Below are positions 24,764 to 35,300 of a stretch of 64,000 nucleotides of DNA, piece after piece. The position numbers were made by a program, and so were the translations under genes. Source of the DNA: Carya illinoinensis (lineage: Eukaryota; Streptophyta; Magnoliopsida; Fagales; Juglandaceae); contig NC_056758.1 in NCBI RefSeq assembly GCF_018687715.1, forward strand, positions 3,906,001-3,970,000, in the 5' to 3' direction. Every line of letters starts with the position of its first letter. Position 1 is the first letter of the stretch. The notes below the pieces were generated by a model, which was not told where the DNA came from, ran no database searches, and saw nothing but the letters and a program-made list of their open reading frames with translations.

Positions 24764-25176
24764 AATTATCTTATAATTGCATAGGACATACGGACACGAC
24801 ATTGCATGTTAATTTTACATCTAGTTGCGTGACAGATTTGAATAAAGGAAGTCACATTATTTAAATCTTGATGAATAAGATAAACGTAGATTCACAAATT
24901 CTAAATTATCTTATAGTTGCATAAGGCATATGAATACGACGCTGTATATTAATTTTACATCTAGTTGCGTGACATATTTTGTATAAAAGAAGTCACATTA
25001 TTTAAATCTTGATGAATAAGATAAATGTAGATTCACAAATTCTAAATTATCTTATAGTTGCATAAGGCATACGGACACGACGCTGCATATTAATTTACAT
25101 CTAGTTGCGTGACAGATTTGTATAAAAGAAGTCACATTATTTAAATCTTTGATGAATAAGATAAACGTAGATTCAG
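24764..25176. repeat. Three tandem copies of a 140-bp unit upstream of the second NAS relic
   Basis: Copies begin at 24764, 24904 and 25045, each starting AATTATCTTATA(A/G)TTGCATA and containing ACATCTAGTTGCGTGACA and GAAGTCACATTATTTAAATC. They differ by scattered substitutions and single-base indels. The array ends about 195 bp before the relic's start position. No equivalent is seen upstream of the intact gene. Confidence 0.88.
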
Positions 25177-25371
25177 AAACCCAAAAATATTTAAATAATA
25201 ATGCGAGTACATAGTTAATATCCATATGATGTGTGCCCCACAACACCCCAAACAGATAACTCCTTTAGAGGACAAGAGAGTGTATTTAATTTAACCTTGA
25301 ATAGTGTCTTTATAATACCACATCTTGTTTGCCTTGTCTGGAAGTCTCTCCCATAACCCCATAGTGTCGAC

Positions 25372-26250
25372 ATTAGCTGCCAAGAGCTTTTGGTAAAAGA
25401 AGAATTTTAGATGGTGAGCAAATTTCAAGCCTCGAGAATCGCAAACTCTCCAAAGATGTGAACATACTTGTGCTTACATGCATGCGACCAAGTCCAATTG
25501 ATGTAACCAAGCTGTGCAAAAGGGTGCAAGAAATGAGGTCATAGCTCATTAGGCTTTGTGGGAAGGCTGAGGGACTTTTGGAAAGCCATTTAATCCTCTA
25601 CCTTCTTGGGCTCACATGTAAACCCACTTGACCATCTCCATATTTTCCCATATTAATCTAATTACCTCAAGCTTAAGCCTCATTTGAGCTCACCATCCTT
25701 GCCCAACACTGCACCCATAACCCTTTTGCCTTTGTGGGCTCGGGTCCTCTTCCCCTACCTCAATTGTTTTGGCTTCTAAATTTCTTATCACCATACCACC
25801 ACGACCTTTCACAATTATGATCAATCATGATATCGACACTTTAGCCAATTTGAAGGCTATTCGTTTAGTTTCATATCTTGACTTATCAAAAAGAATGTTC
25901 TTCCATACCAATGATAATCATATGATGAATGTAACAACTGCTTTAAAGGATTATGAAGTTATTTTCTAGGCAGCTCGATCTAGTGGGCATAGACTAGGAC
26001 GAAAAGGTCTGAAATCATCGATCATTTGGCTTAAGTCATAGCTCCAGAAGCTCTTTTGATGCCAAGGAGCGCGCATATGATGCTTGAGCTTTGCTCTATC
26101 CGGTGGTTGATCCATGTGATCTTCGTGGATTCGAGGTTCTTTCGGTGATTCATCCTATTGATGTGGTTATTAATTCAGTTGTCATTGCACGAAAATATCA
26201 AATGCCTATAAAGTAATGCTTGTCCCAAAAATATCATGTACCTGACATTT
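25372..26250 (+). pseudogene. Nicotianamine synthase pseudogene, near full-length decayed copy
   Basis: Colinear with the intact gene over most of its length. The start codon is ATT in the GTCGACAT context. Recognisable blocks include ATTGATGTAACCAAGCTGTG, GAGGGACTTTTGGA, TTTGTGGGCTCGGGTCC (cofactor loop), an FHTND-coding segment and the VVDPCDLRGFEVL-coding segment. Frameshifts occur throughout and the frame is closed by stops, for example after the segment matching DYEVVF, so no functional enzyme can be made. It shares with the first relic an upstream ctctcccataac segment that the intact gene lacks, suggesting the two relics are closer to each other than to the intact copy. Confidence 0.9.
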
Positions 26251-27064
26251 AAACCTTGTATCCTGGAACCTATTTTGAGGAGGAACTGGCACTTGATCAG
26301 ATTCAACTCTCAAGACATCCATTTATGCGTGCTGGAAAAAGCCAGAAGGAACTGGCTCCTTCTGTCATACAAAACTAGTTTGTTTACTTATATACTAAAT
26401 ATTTCCAACATGTTTGATATTTTCATTCTGTCTACTGGAATTTTAATTTTTAATGATCCATTTCACTGCAAAAACTAGAAATTGGATCCTTCTATTGTTT
26501 ACTTCTTAAAAAAAAAAAAAAATTCTACTTAATGCATATATTTAACTTGTTTTATTTACTTGAGAGATCTCTCTGTTTTCATCTTAAACTTGGAGCAATC
26601 CGTCTCTGAATTTTGTTCCGAGTGATTTTATTTCATGATCTCCCTAAAGTTGCATGTCTATTGAAGGGAAAAATACAACTTTTAATTTCTGTTGATCCAA
26701 AAGTCCCTTTAATGTTCAATCTGTCTCAATTCACGCAGTCATAGAATCAATTGCTTTATCTGTGGCGGACTTTGCACAAACATTCTATTCATCATTTCTA
26801 TATATCACATATTATATTTTTTTTTTCTCTTATAAAATATGTGATATATGATTGATTAGTAAAATAATTCAATTAATTTATGAAGAATAAAACAAAAAAT
26901 TAATTTTTTTTTTTTAAATTATGGTATGTGATGTGTAGAGATCATGAGTAATAAAGCTGTTCTACGTTCTTATAATTTAGATTAATACACAATCGACGAA
27001 TCTTGCAAGAGTGCACATTGTAACTTTGTGCTCGTCTACAATGCAATGTGACAAAGTCGATAAT
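26251..27064. other. Intergenic, no gene recognised
   Basis: AT-rich with short A and T runs; nothing supportable. Confidence 0.5.
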
Positions 27065-27067
27065 TTA

Positions 27068-27418
27068 GGGCATGTTTGGACATTATCAGAATTTTTAAAA
27101 TTGTCAAAATTTTTCATAATTTTATTTTCAAATATTACTCATATACAAAATAATTTTCAATTTTAATTTTTTAACATTTTTATATAATCATTATCTAATC
27201 ATTATTCAAACACAAAAATCAATATAATTTTTATAAACTTCAAAACAAAACACAAAAATTAATACAACTTTTTCAAATTTTAAATAATTTTTTAACTTTA
27301 TAATATTTTTATTCAAATTTTCCTCTCTTATTTTTCAAAATCTAATAAAATATCTTCGTTCAAATTATTTCAGTGCTACTTACAAAATTCTAAAATGCTC
27401 CAAGTATCCAAACAGGAC
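27068..27418. mobile_element. Tourist-like MITE, GTTTGGA-terminus family
   Basis: Left end GGGCATGTTTGGAC preceded by TTA; right end, read inwards, GTCCTGTTTGGATA, followed by TGA (a decayed TTA). AT-rich interior without coding potential. Confidence 0.75.
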
Positions 27419-27494
27419 TGAATTCGTATTAGAAAAAGTTGATATTCAAGAATGCAAAATGTAACTTGGGAATGAGCTGATAAGTATACAAATC

Positions 27495-27785
27495 TCATAA
27501 GTCCAAACTAACTGAATTGTAACAAAAGTATAGAACTAGACCAATTAGAGGCCCTGTTATTTGGTCATGCACATGAAGACTCGAATCTCCCTCAGGCTTC
27601 AACCTCAAAATCACGCAACTGTCAACATCCAAGCATCTTTGAGAGGCCCAGTTTGCAGGAAGACTTCTCTTCTTGAAGTTCCAAGCAGCATCTGTTGCCT
27701 TTTCTGGACCCAAACGTACTGCAGAGGGGAGTTTTTCACAAGCTTCTGCACGTAGTACTTGGTCATCACGTATATCGCTTAGCAA
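27495..27785 (-). CDS. Unidentified 96-residue open frame, possibly an exon relic
   Basis: The frame has ordinary amino acid composition (MLSDIRDDQVLRAEAC at the start, then charged and aromatic residues) and codon use less AT-biased than the surrounding DNA. That suggests it may derive from a real coding exon or a retrocopy. I recognise no family or motif. There is no TATA, splice or poly(A) support. It could be chance. Confidence 0.2.
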   Translation of the reverse strand: MLSDIRDDQVLRAEACEKLPSAVRLGPEKATDAAWNFKKRSLPANWASQRCLDVDSCVILRLKPEGDSSLHVHDQITGPLIGLVLYFCYNSVSLDL

Positions 27786-28474
27786 TCATGTACTCAGCCT
27801 AAACAATTCCCAAGAAATGTTGTTCTTCCATCATTTATTTTGTCATTTTCAAATACATGATGTGTCATATTAACACCGATAGTTTTTAAAATAATATTTG
27901 AATGAATATGTTGAAAAAAAGAGTAGTGATTACAAAATATATTTTGAATAAAATAATAATATTTATGATCAAATTGTTTCTTGTGAATAAGCCCAGAAAC
28001 AATGTTTGCCCTACAATGCATTTGAAAAACAATTCCTACCAAGGCTAGCTTATGATCTATCAATCTTACCGAATTTTTAATTTGATCATTTTAATCTTTC
28101 CATCTCAATTCTGTACGTGATCCTACTCATAAAACTCACTCATATCACATCAGCACTAATGAGATGACAAAGTGTCCACTAAAATTAAAAAAAAAAAATT
28201 ATTAATGTTAAATATAGTTTTAAGATGTGATGTGCATCATTTTAAAAAATATCGTTAAAATCGTTTTTATTTTTTTATAATATGAATACCGTATTTGTCA
28301 AATTTATTTTTTAAAGAAAAAAGAATGTGTAGACTTACACACCCTAATACTATACAAATCATAATACTATACAAATCATTTAAAAATAGTATGTATTTTT
28401 AGTTAAAATACTTAAAACGTTAACTAAAAGAAGGTATGCAGGGGGAGGACTTTTCACTAAATAACTTCTATTTA
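27786..28474. other. Intergenic, no gene recognised
   Basis: AT-rich; nothing supportable up to the LINE target duplication. Confidence 0.5.
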
Positions 28475-28499
28475 GATAAAATTAACAAGTGATTTGAAG
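28475..28499. repeat. LINE target site duplication, left copy
   Basis: A 25-base segment starting GATAAAATTAACAAG and ending TTTGAAG recurs at 31884-31908 with about three differences, directly after the A-rich tail of the LINE. Confidence 0.8.
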
Positions 28500-31400
28500 G
28501 GGGTGTTATACAAAGGTCAAGATAGAAACTGTTTTGATTTGAAGTCATGTGGATTGGGGAGAAATGTTGTGAGACGATTGTAGAAAACTCATGGAGACAA
28601 AATTTAGAGAGGAATGATATGGCAGAGGTGATGGAAATGATTACTGATCATAGTAAAAGACTGGGAGTGTGGAATCGAAATACATTTGGAGGGGTCCGAT
28701 ATCAGCTAAGGAAGGCTAAATAGAAACTTCAACATGTACAAGAAAGAGACCCCACTTATGGTGATAGAGAGGCCCACATTTTAGCAAAAACAAAGGTTCA
28801 AACCTGGCTGGAGAGAGAGAGGAGACTATGTGGATGCAAAGATCAAACACATTGTAGCTGAAGGAAGGGGACCAAGATTTTAGATTTTTTCATATAAAAG
28901 CTTTACATAGAAGGAAAAGAAATAGTATAAAGAAATTAAAAGATGCAAATAGTGAATGGCAAGAGGGAGGTGCAAAGGATAGTATCATTGTGGACTACTT
29001 TCAGGACTTGTTCTTAGTTGCTAAGGAGAGAGATCATATTAATTTTCTGGAAAGCTTGGCTGGCAATGTGACATCTTCTATGAATGAAGAGTTATCAACG
29101 CCCTATACTGAAAAATAGGTGGTTGATGCATTGAAATGGATGAATCCTTAGGCTCTTGGACCAAATGGGATGGGCCCAATTTTTTTCCAAAACTTTTTGC
29201 ATGTTCTCGGCAGATCAGTGATAGCAGCAGTTTTACAAACTTTACAAATTGGTGAGTTTCCCACTGTTTTGAATCACACTTTCATTACTCTGATCCCAAA
29301 GACGAAAGGTATTGAGAAGATTGTAGATTTTCATCTCATCAGTTTAGCAATGTTGTCAATAAGTTGATTTCAAAGGTTATTGCTAATAGATTGAAGAGAA
29401 TGCTTCCCTCCATTATTTCTTATTTTCAAAGTGCATTTGTGCCTGACCAACTTATTACTGATAATGTTTTGTAGCTTATGAACTAATCCACCATTTGAAG
29501 CATAAGAAAGTTGGTAAACAAGGGTACATGTCTCTTAAGTTAGATATGAGTAAAGTTTACAATTGTGTTGAATAGAACTTCTTAGAAACCATTATGAATA
29601 TTATGAGTTTTGAGAAGTTGATTGATATAATTATGCCGTGTGTGACCAGTGTGACTTTTTTAGTTTTAATCAATGGAGAGCCAAAAAGACCTATTGTTCC
29701 AAGTAAAGGGCTGAGATAAGGAGATCATCTTTCTCCTTATTTGTTTTTGTTATGTATTGGGGGTTTGATTTTATTATTACAAAGGCAGAGACAGATTAAG
29801 AGCTTAAGGGAATTAAAGTTTGCAGAAGGACTCCTCAGATTAATCATATGTTTTTTGCAAATGATAGTGCGGTTTTTTACAAAGCAAATGTTGAAGAAAA
29901 TAGAACAGTTCAAAGGCTATTGGATACATACAAAAAGGCATCAAGATAGAAAATCAATAAGGAGAAAACATCTATAGTTTTCTTAGTTTTTAGGCCTACC
30001 TCTAATTGTAGGTTGACCCAAAACAAGGGATTCCTTAGAGATAAAACTGAAAGTGTGCCACAAACTGCAGAGTTAGAAAGATTAACTTCTATCTCAAGGG
30101 GGCAAGGAAATAATAATCAAAATTGTAGCTCTCTTTATTCTCACATATTCGATGAGCTACTTCTTATTGCCAGGGAATCTATAATGGCTAGATTTTGGTG
30201 GGGTAAAAAAAAAGATGAGAGGAGGATACATTGGATCAATTGGGAGAAGATGTGTGAACTAAAGTCTAGAGAAGGCTTGGGTTTTAAGGATTTGCATACT
30301 TTTAATATGGTCTTACTAGCTAAACAGGAATGGAGGGCAGAAAATTCTATGCTTCATAAAATCTACAAGGTCAAATATTTCCCACGAGGCAACTTCTTTA
30401 ATTCTAGGTTTTGCCATAATCCTTCATACACCTAAAGAGGAATATGGACAACAAAGAAATGACTTCTTAAAGGTTGTAGGTTGTAGATGGCGGATTGGTG
30501 ATGGTAAAACTACAAAAATGTGGTCTGATAACTGATTCTAGGACATCCAAGGCTGCTAAGGGATGATAGTGCAATAAGGGTGAAGGATAAAGTAGAGATA
30601 GTGGATAGTATTACTGATAATAGCTCGAGATGGTTGAATGTGGAGAAGTTTAGAACTCTCTTCAATCCAAAAGTAGCCATTGATATTTTGAAAAGTATTA
30701 TTGCTCCTAAAGAACAGCCAGATAAAGGGGTATGGGCATAAGAAAGAAGTGGCAATTTCAGTGCGAGAAATGCATACAGACTTATCAGAGGACAGTTGAA
30801 AGGCAATTCAGGTAAGTGTTCCTTTACTAGTAGGCATCAATCATTGTGGAAGGCCCTCTAGAAGATGAAAATTTCTTATAAAGTTAAGATGTTTGCTTGG
30901 AGGTCTTATAAGGAAGGCCTACCCACTCTGTCCAATTTTAAAAGGAAGAATGTCCCAACAAAAGATAACTGCTATTATGTAAGTATCTAAGATCCCCCTC
31001 CTGCATTATTTTATTGCCCTCACATAATGAACTACTGGAGTAGTTTACAGCCTATGATGCGTGAGATGGGAAGAAAGATGTCAACGATGGAAATTGTTAT
31101 GAAAATGAATGAGGATGGAAGAGATGCTGACTTGGCTGTATTTTTCCTTTTAGCATGGGGTTTATGGTTTAGGATGAATAAGATGGTGAATGAAAAGATT
31201 TGTATTGAGCCTAGACAAGTAGCTGAACAGCCTAAACATGTCTTATCTTCAAAGAAAGAGTTTACTAAGATTCAATATGTGCCTGGCAGTAAGATAAAAA
31301 AAAATTGTTGCTAGAAGCCACCTAAGATAGGATTTCCAAATCTAAATGTGGATGGGGCCATATTTAGTGATCTACACAAAGCAAGTATTGGGGCTATCTT

Positions 31401-31883
31401 ACGAGATGAAAAAGGAGATATTATCATGGCTGCTAGCAAGGTGAAAAATGAAATTGCGAATCCAAGGACATGGAACTTTTAGCTATTTTCAGAAGCCTTC
31501 AATTATGTACTAATATGGCCTTCAATTATGTTCTAATATGGAGATCCAAAAGATTGTTGTTGAAAGTGATTGTTTATTACTGATTCAGTATATTCAAAAT
31601 GAATGAAGCTGGTTTTTTGTCTATGCTTAGTATTCTGATGATAGAAACAAGGAATCTTTTATATTTGTTTAGTGAATACAAATTTCAACATGTTCATAGG
31701 TTAGGAAATAAGGTTGCTCATAGACTAGCTCGACATGCTTGGAATGTTGAAACACTAGAAATGTGGTGGGATTGTTTCCCAAATTTTCTTTCTCAAGCCA
31801 TATGACTTGATAGATGTCTGTAATGTATTTTTTCTGATGAATGATATTGTTTCCCATCAAAAACAAAAATATAAATAAAGGAA
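28500..31883 (+). mobile_element. 5'-truncated L1-type LINE, decayed
   Basis: The element starts in the spacer between endonuclease and reverse transcriptase (WNRNTFGGVRYQLRKAK), so the 5' part with the endonuclease is missing. Reverse transcriptase pieces follow: NP*ALGPNGMGPIFFQNF, TLIPKTKG, SVTFLVLINGEP, and the catalytic box at about 29850, which reads FFANDS where the family has F(A/V)DD, so a catalytic aspartate is replaced. Later come the zinc-knuckle-like region and an RNase H segment (NLNVDGAIFSD near 31340 and HRLGNKVAHRLARHAW near 31695). Multiple stops and frameshifts break it. It ends in an A-rich tail and is enclosed by a ~25-bp target duplication. It is dead as an autonomous element and runs towards the KNOX gene. 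Confidence 0.9.
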
Positions 31884-31908
31884 GATAAAATCAACAAGTA
31901 TTTTGAAG

Positions 31909-32305
31909 AAAATATTTTATTCGAAAAATCAAATCATCATAACATTATATTTTTGAACTAAATAAGATCTCATTCTCCTATCTTTCCATGCATCAAGATA
32001 GATTCATTACTTCTTTCTTCTTAGATAGCAAATTTATCACAGGTCCAAACCTACTCAGTCCTCATCTCATCTTGCTTTCTTATCTTCTTGATCATTTTCA
32101 GTATAATGGGGCGCTATAATCAAAGTTATCAACAAATTCTAAGAGGAAGCAAATGACAAAAAAAGCTGCCTTTGAGTGTTAGTTCACTACAGCAGACCAA
32201 CATGACAAAACATATACATATATATAGGATTACAGGCAATGATCTAACCAGAATATGATGCTTGCACTAAAACCAAATTATAAAAATGAAAAAAAAATAA
32301 AGAAA
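31909..32305 (-). other. Probable 3' untranslated and downstream region of the KNOX gene
   Basis: About 400 bp between the KNOX stop codon and the LINE. AT-rich, with minus-strand AATAAA-like words near 31913-31919. No separate gene. Confidence 0.4.
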
Positions 32306-35300
32306 TCATCTTCCTGTGCTATCTCCAGGATCGAAAAACATAGGTCGTCCAGCACTACTGCTAACATCGTCCATGAGAGCAAATCTCATGTCCTCAGCTG
32401 GCTTCCAATGCCTCTTCCTCTGATTTATGAACCAATTACTTATCTGTTTTTGGTCTAATCCTGTCAACTCCGATAACCTTGATTTTTCCTCCTCCTGTAC
32501 CATCATTCATTCTTTCAAAATATAAACAAGAAAATGCATCCCGAAAATCTCTTTTGCTTCCTTTCTATATATAATATCACATATATCAGTACTTCAAAAA
32601 CCAAAATCGTGTGAAAATTCTCAGGTAAGAACTTATATCTTTAGAGTTTCACATTGGGAAAAATGATTTTGATGGGATTGCATCCTCTCAATTACAAGTG
32701 AAATAAATAGATAATATCTGATTAGTGTAAAACAAGAAATATTTTGATCATTTTACTTGTCAAAATGATATAGAATGACCAAAATACACCATATTTGACA
32801 CTAAATAGCACTATCCATATAGTGAAATGGAGAAGACCCGTGTCACTGCATAGGGCTTGCCGGCAGTGACAATTTTTAAGTGATGTCTCAGATTCTTCTT
32901 GAACAGAAGTAGACTCCAAATTTCTCAAATAACCCTGTTATATTCTCATTTTAAGGGATGCTATGTACGTTGCTTCTGCTGTCTTTAGTTCTTCACATGT
33001 ATATGGTTCCATACTTCTAATTCCCCCAAGCATAGACACCCTAAGATCCTTGTGTGTGAACACAGCCCAATGTAATTAGGTAATTGCAACAAAATAGGGT
33101 GGTTCTTTTTTGTTTTTTTGCTTTTTTCCTAATTTTTGCCTACACATACTGTTTTTGTATTTGAGTCAAACAAATCCTACCAACTTTATAAAATTATAAA
33201 TGGAAGACTAAAGATAAAATTAAAACCTAATTTTCAATTATTCAAAGGAAGAAAAATCATGAGAAAATATTCAATTTACCGTCGGATATGGCCATCTATA
33301 ATGGGTATTCCACCAATCCATCAATGCTACTGTCGCATCCTTTGGTAGCTTTCCCTTCTTCCTTTTCTTTAAAAACTCTTTCATCAAATTGCTAAGATAG
33401 CCACTGTACTTTCGAAGGAGCTTTTCTTTTAGTTCATTGTCTCCTGAAGGGCCAGCAGAAGAGAACTCCTGATTTTCAAGTGCTGCTGCATCTACCTCCC
33501 CATAACTTAATTCCTCCCCTGAAGTCGCAGTTGCTTCATCTAAAGAGACATAGAAAGAAAGAAAGAAAGAAAAGTCCCATGGGAAGCACTAAAGGGTTTA
33601 GAAATCCATACCTAAACAATGCATGCCAGCACAGACTACTTAATCACATGAAATAAATATTATTCGAATGTGTTAGAGATGGTCCTCACTAATTTATAAC
33701 AAGGGATTTTAACTATTTTCTAGACAAATAACAACCACATGGCATTTACTTTTTTGTCTTTATTGACCATAATGGCATATGATCAAACATGTTGTGAACT
33801 TCAACATCAAGCACTAAGAGCATCATGTATGGTAACCAAAAGTTTTCTTTTACATAACAATGCAATTTTAGTTTCTCAAATATATTTTCATCTAATCATT
33901 TTTTTTATAAGTATTTTCATCTAATCATTTGCATCAAGTTTTGTGATTTAAAAATAAAAAATAAAATAAAACAGTACCTTTACCTATTATTTTACAAAAG
34001 CCTAGAAAACAACTCACAAAATTTCTCTTCCAAGATAATTTTAACGGACTCCACAACCTCATGTATAGAAATGTATTCTCAATTCAAACACAATTTAACA
34101 TATAGGTCCCATCACTTTTACAAAATCCAACAAAAACTCAACTATAGAAATTTCCTCAAAAATTCAAAAATGATCAAGAAAATCTTCAATCAAACACGAC
34201 CTTAAAAAAGGTTGGGAAAGGGAAAAGTTTGTCGATGTTGAAACTATTAAAAACAAAAGCAGCATGCTGAATGTGTGGATACTTATTCATCCCGTATCTA
34301 GTTTCCCTATAGAGTACTGATACATTGGCCAAACCCCAGCCAAATTATTTCAGACAATCACTAAGCTCGGAAGTTAAGTTGCCATTTTGTTTGGTTCTAA
34401 GTTCATAAATTAAACACCAAGTTGCTAATGAAAAATACTGAAATCTCAGGAAGAAACTAAAACCTACTCAACAGTAATGAACTCTTTCATTTTTCAACAA
34501 TGGGTATATATATATATATATATATATATCTCCAGGCTTTTCACAATTCCCTTCAATAGTTGTACCCATCAAGCTTCACTAACATGTGAAAGATTTGATT
34601 AATATGCATGTGGTGAATGCTTCGTGTTGTACCCATTTGAGTGCCTACCATATTTGAAAGAAAGAATTAGCAAATGGGGGAAAGGCAAATTATGTTGATA
34701 ACGAAGGACTCAGGACAATGTTGGTGTTGCACTTTAACTAAAAGCTGACATAGCACTTTAAATACACATAAAAAGCCATAGCCATGTATATTCCCTGAGG
34801 ACAAATTCAGAGAGGGGGAAGGGACTTCCCCATATATACCTCTTTCCCGTTTCTCGAAGTTTGTTGATGTCTCAGTACTTTGGATATTGCAACTAGAGGT
34901 AACAGGTAGACAAGTTAATCAGTAAGACGGAAGGTCTGGCAATAGCCTGTGACTGAATCATAAGTATTGTTGGTAATGGGTAAAGCCCATGACCCATGTT
35001 GTGTCCCTATGGGTGGGAAGTTATTAATTAACTCCCAAGTTATTAATTAACTCCCCACCACTACCACAATTTCAAGAGAAATTAATTAATTTTCTATGTG
35101 AAAACTCTTTAAATAAGTACATTAAATTAGAGTGTGGAAAAGTCTAAATACAAAAGAGAAAAACTCTTCTCTCTCTATATTTTCCTAAATAAACCATCTA
35201 AATCTCTTGATCTTGAAATGTGGAATTTTCTAAGAGACTTTAGTAGCCTCTTAAGCGACATAAAAGTGCAAATCAACAAATTGACGTGGGCTGTAAGACG

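Noticed and set aside
24764..25176. Possible CRISPR-like regular repeats
   Set aside because: The 140-bp units are contiguous, without spacers, and the genome is a plant.
34330..34400. 5S rRNA-like phrase 'taagctcggaagttaag'
   Set aside because: Only about 17 bases resemble the 5S internal region; the rest of the 5S sequence and its A-box/C-box spacing are absent.
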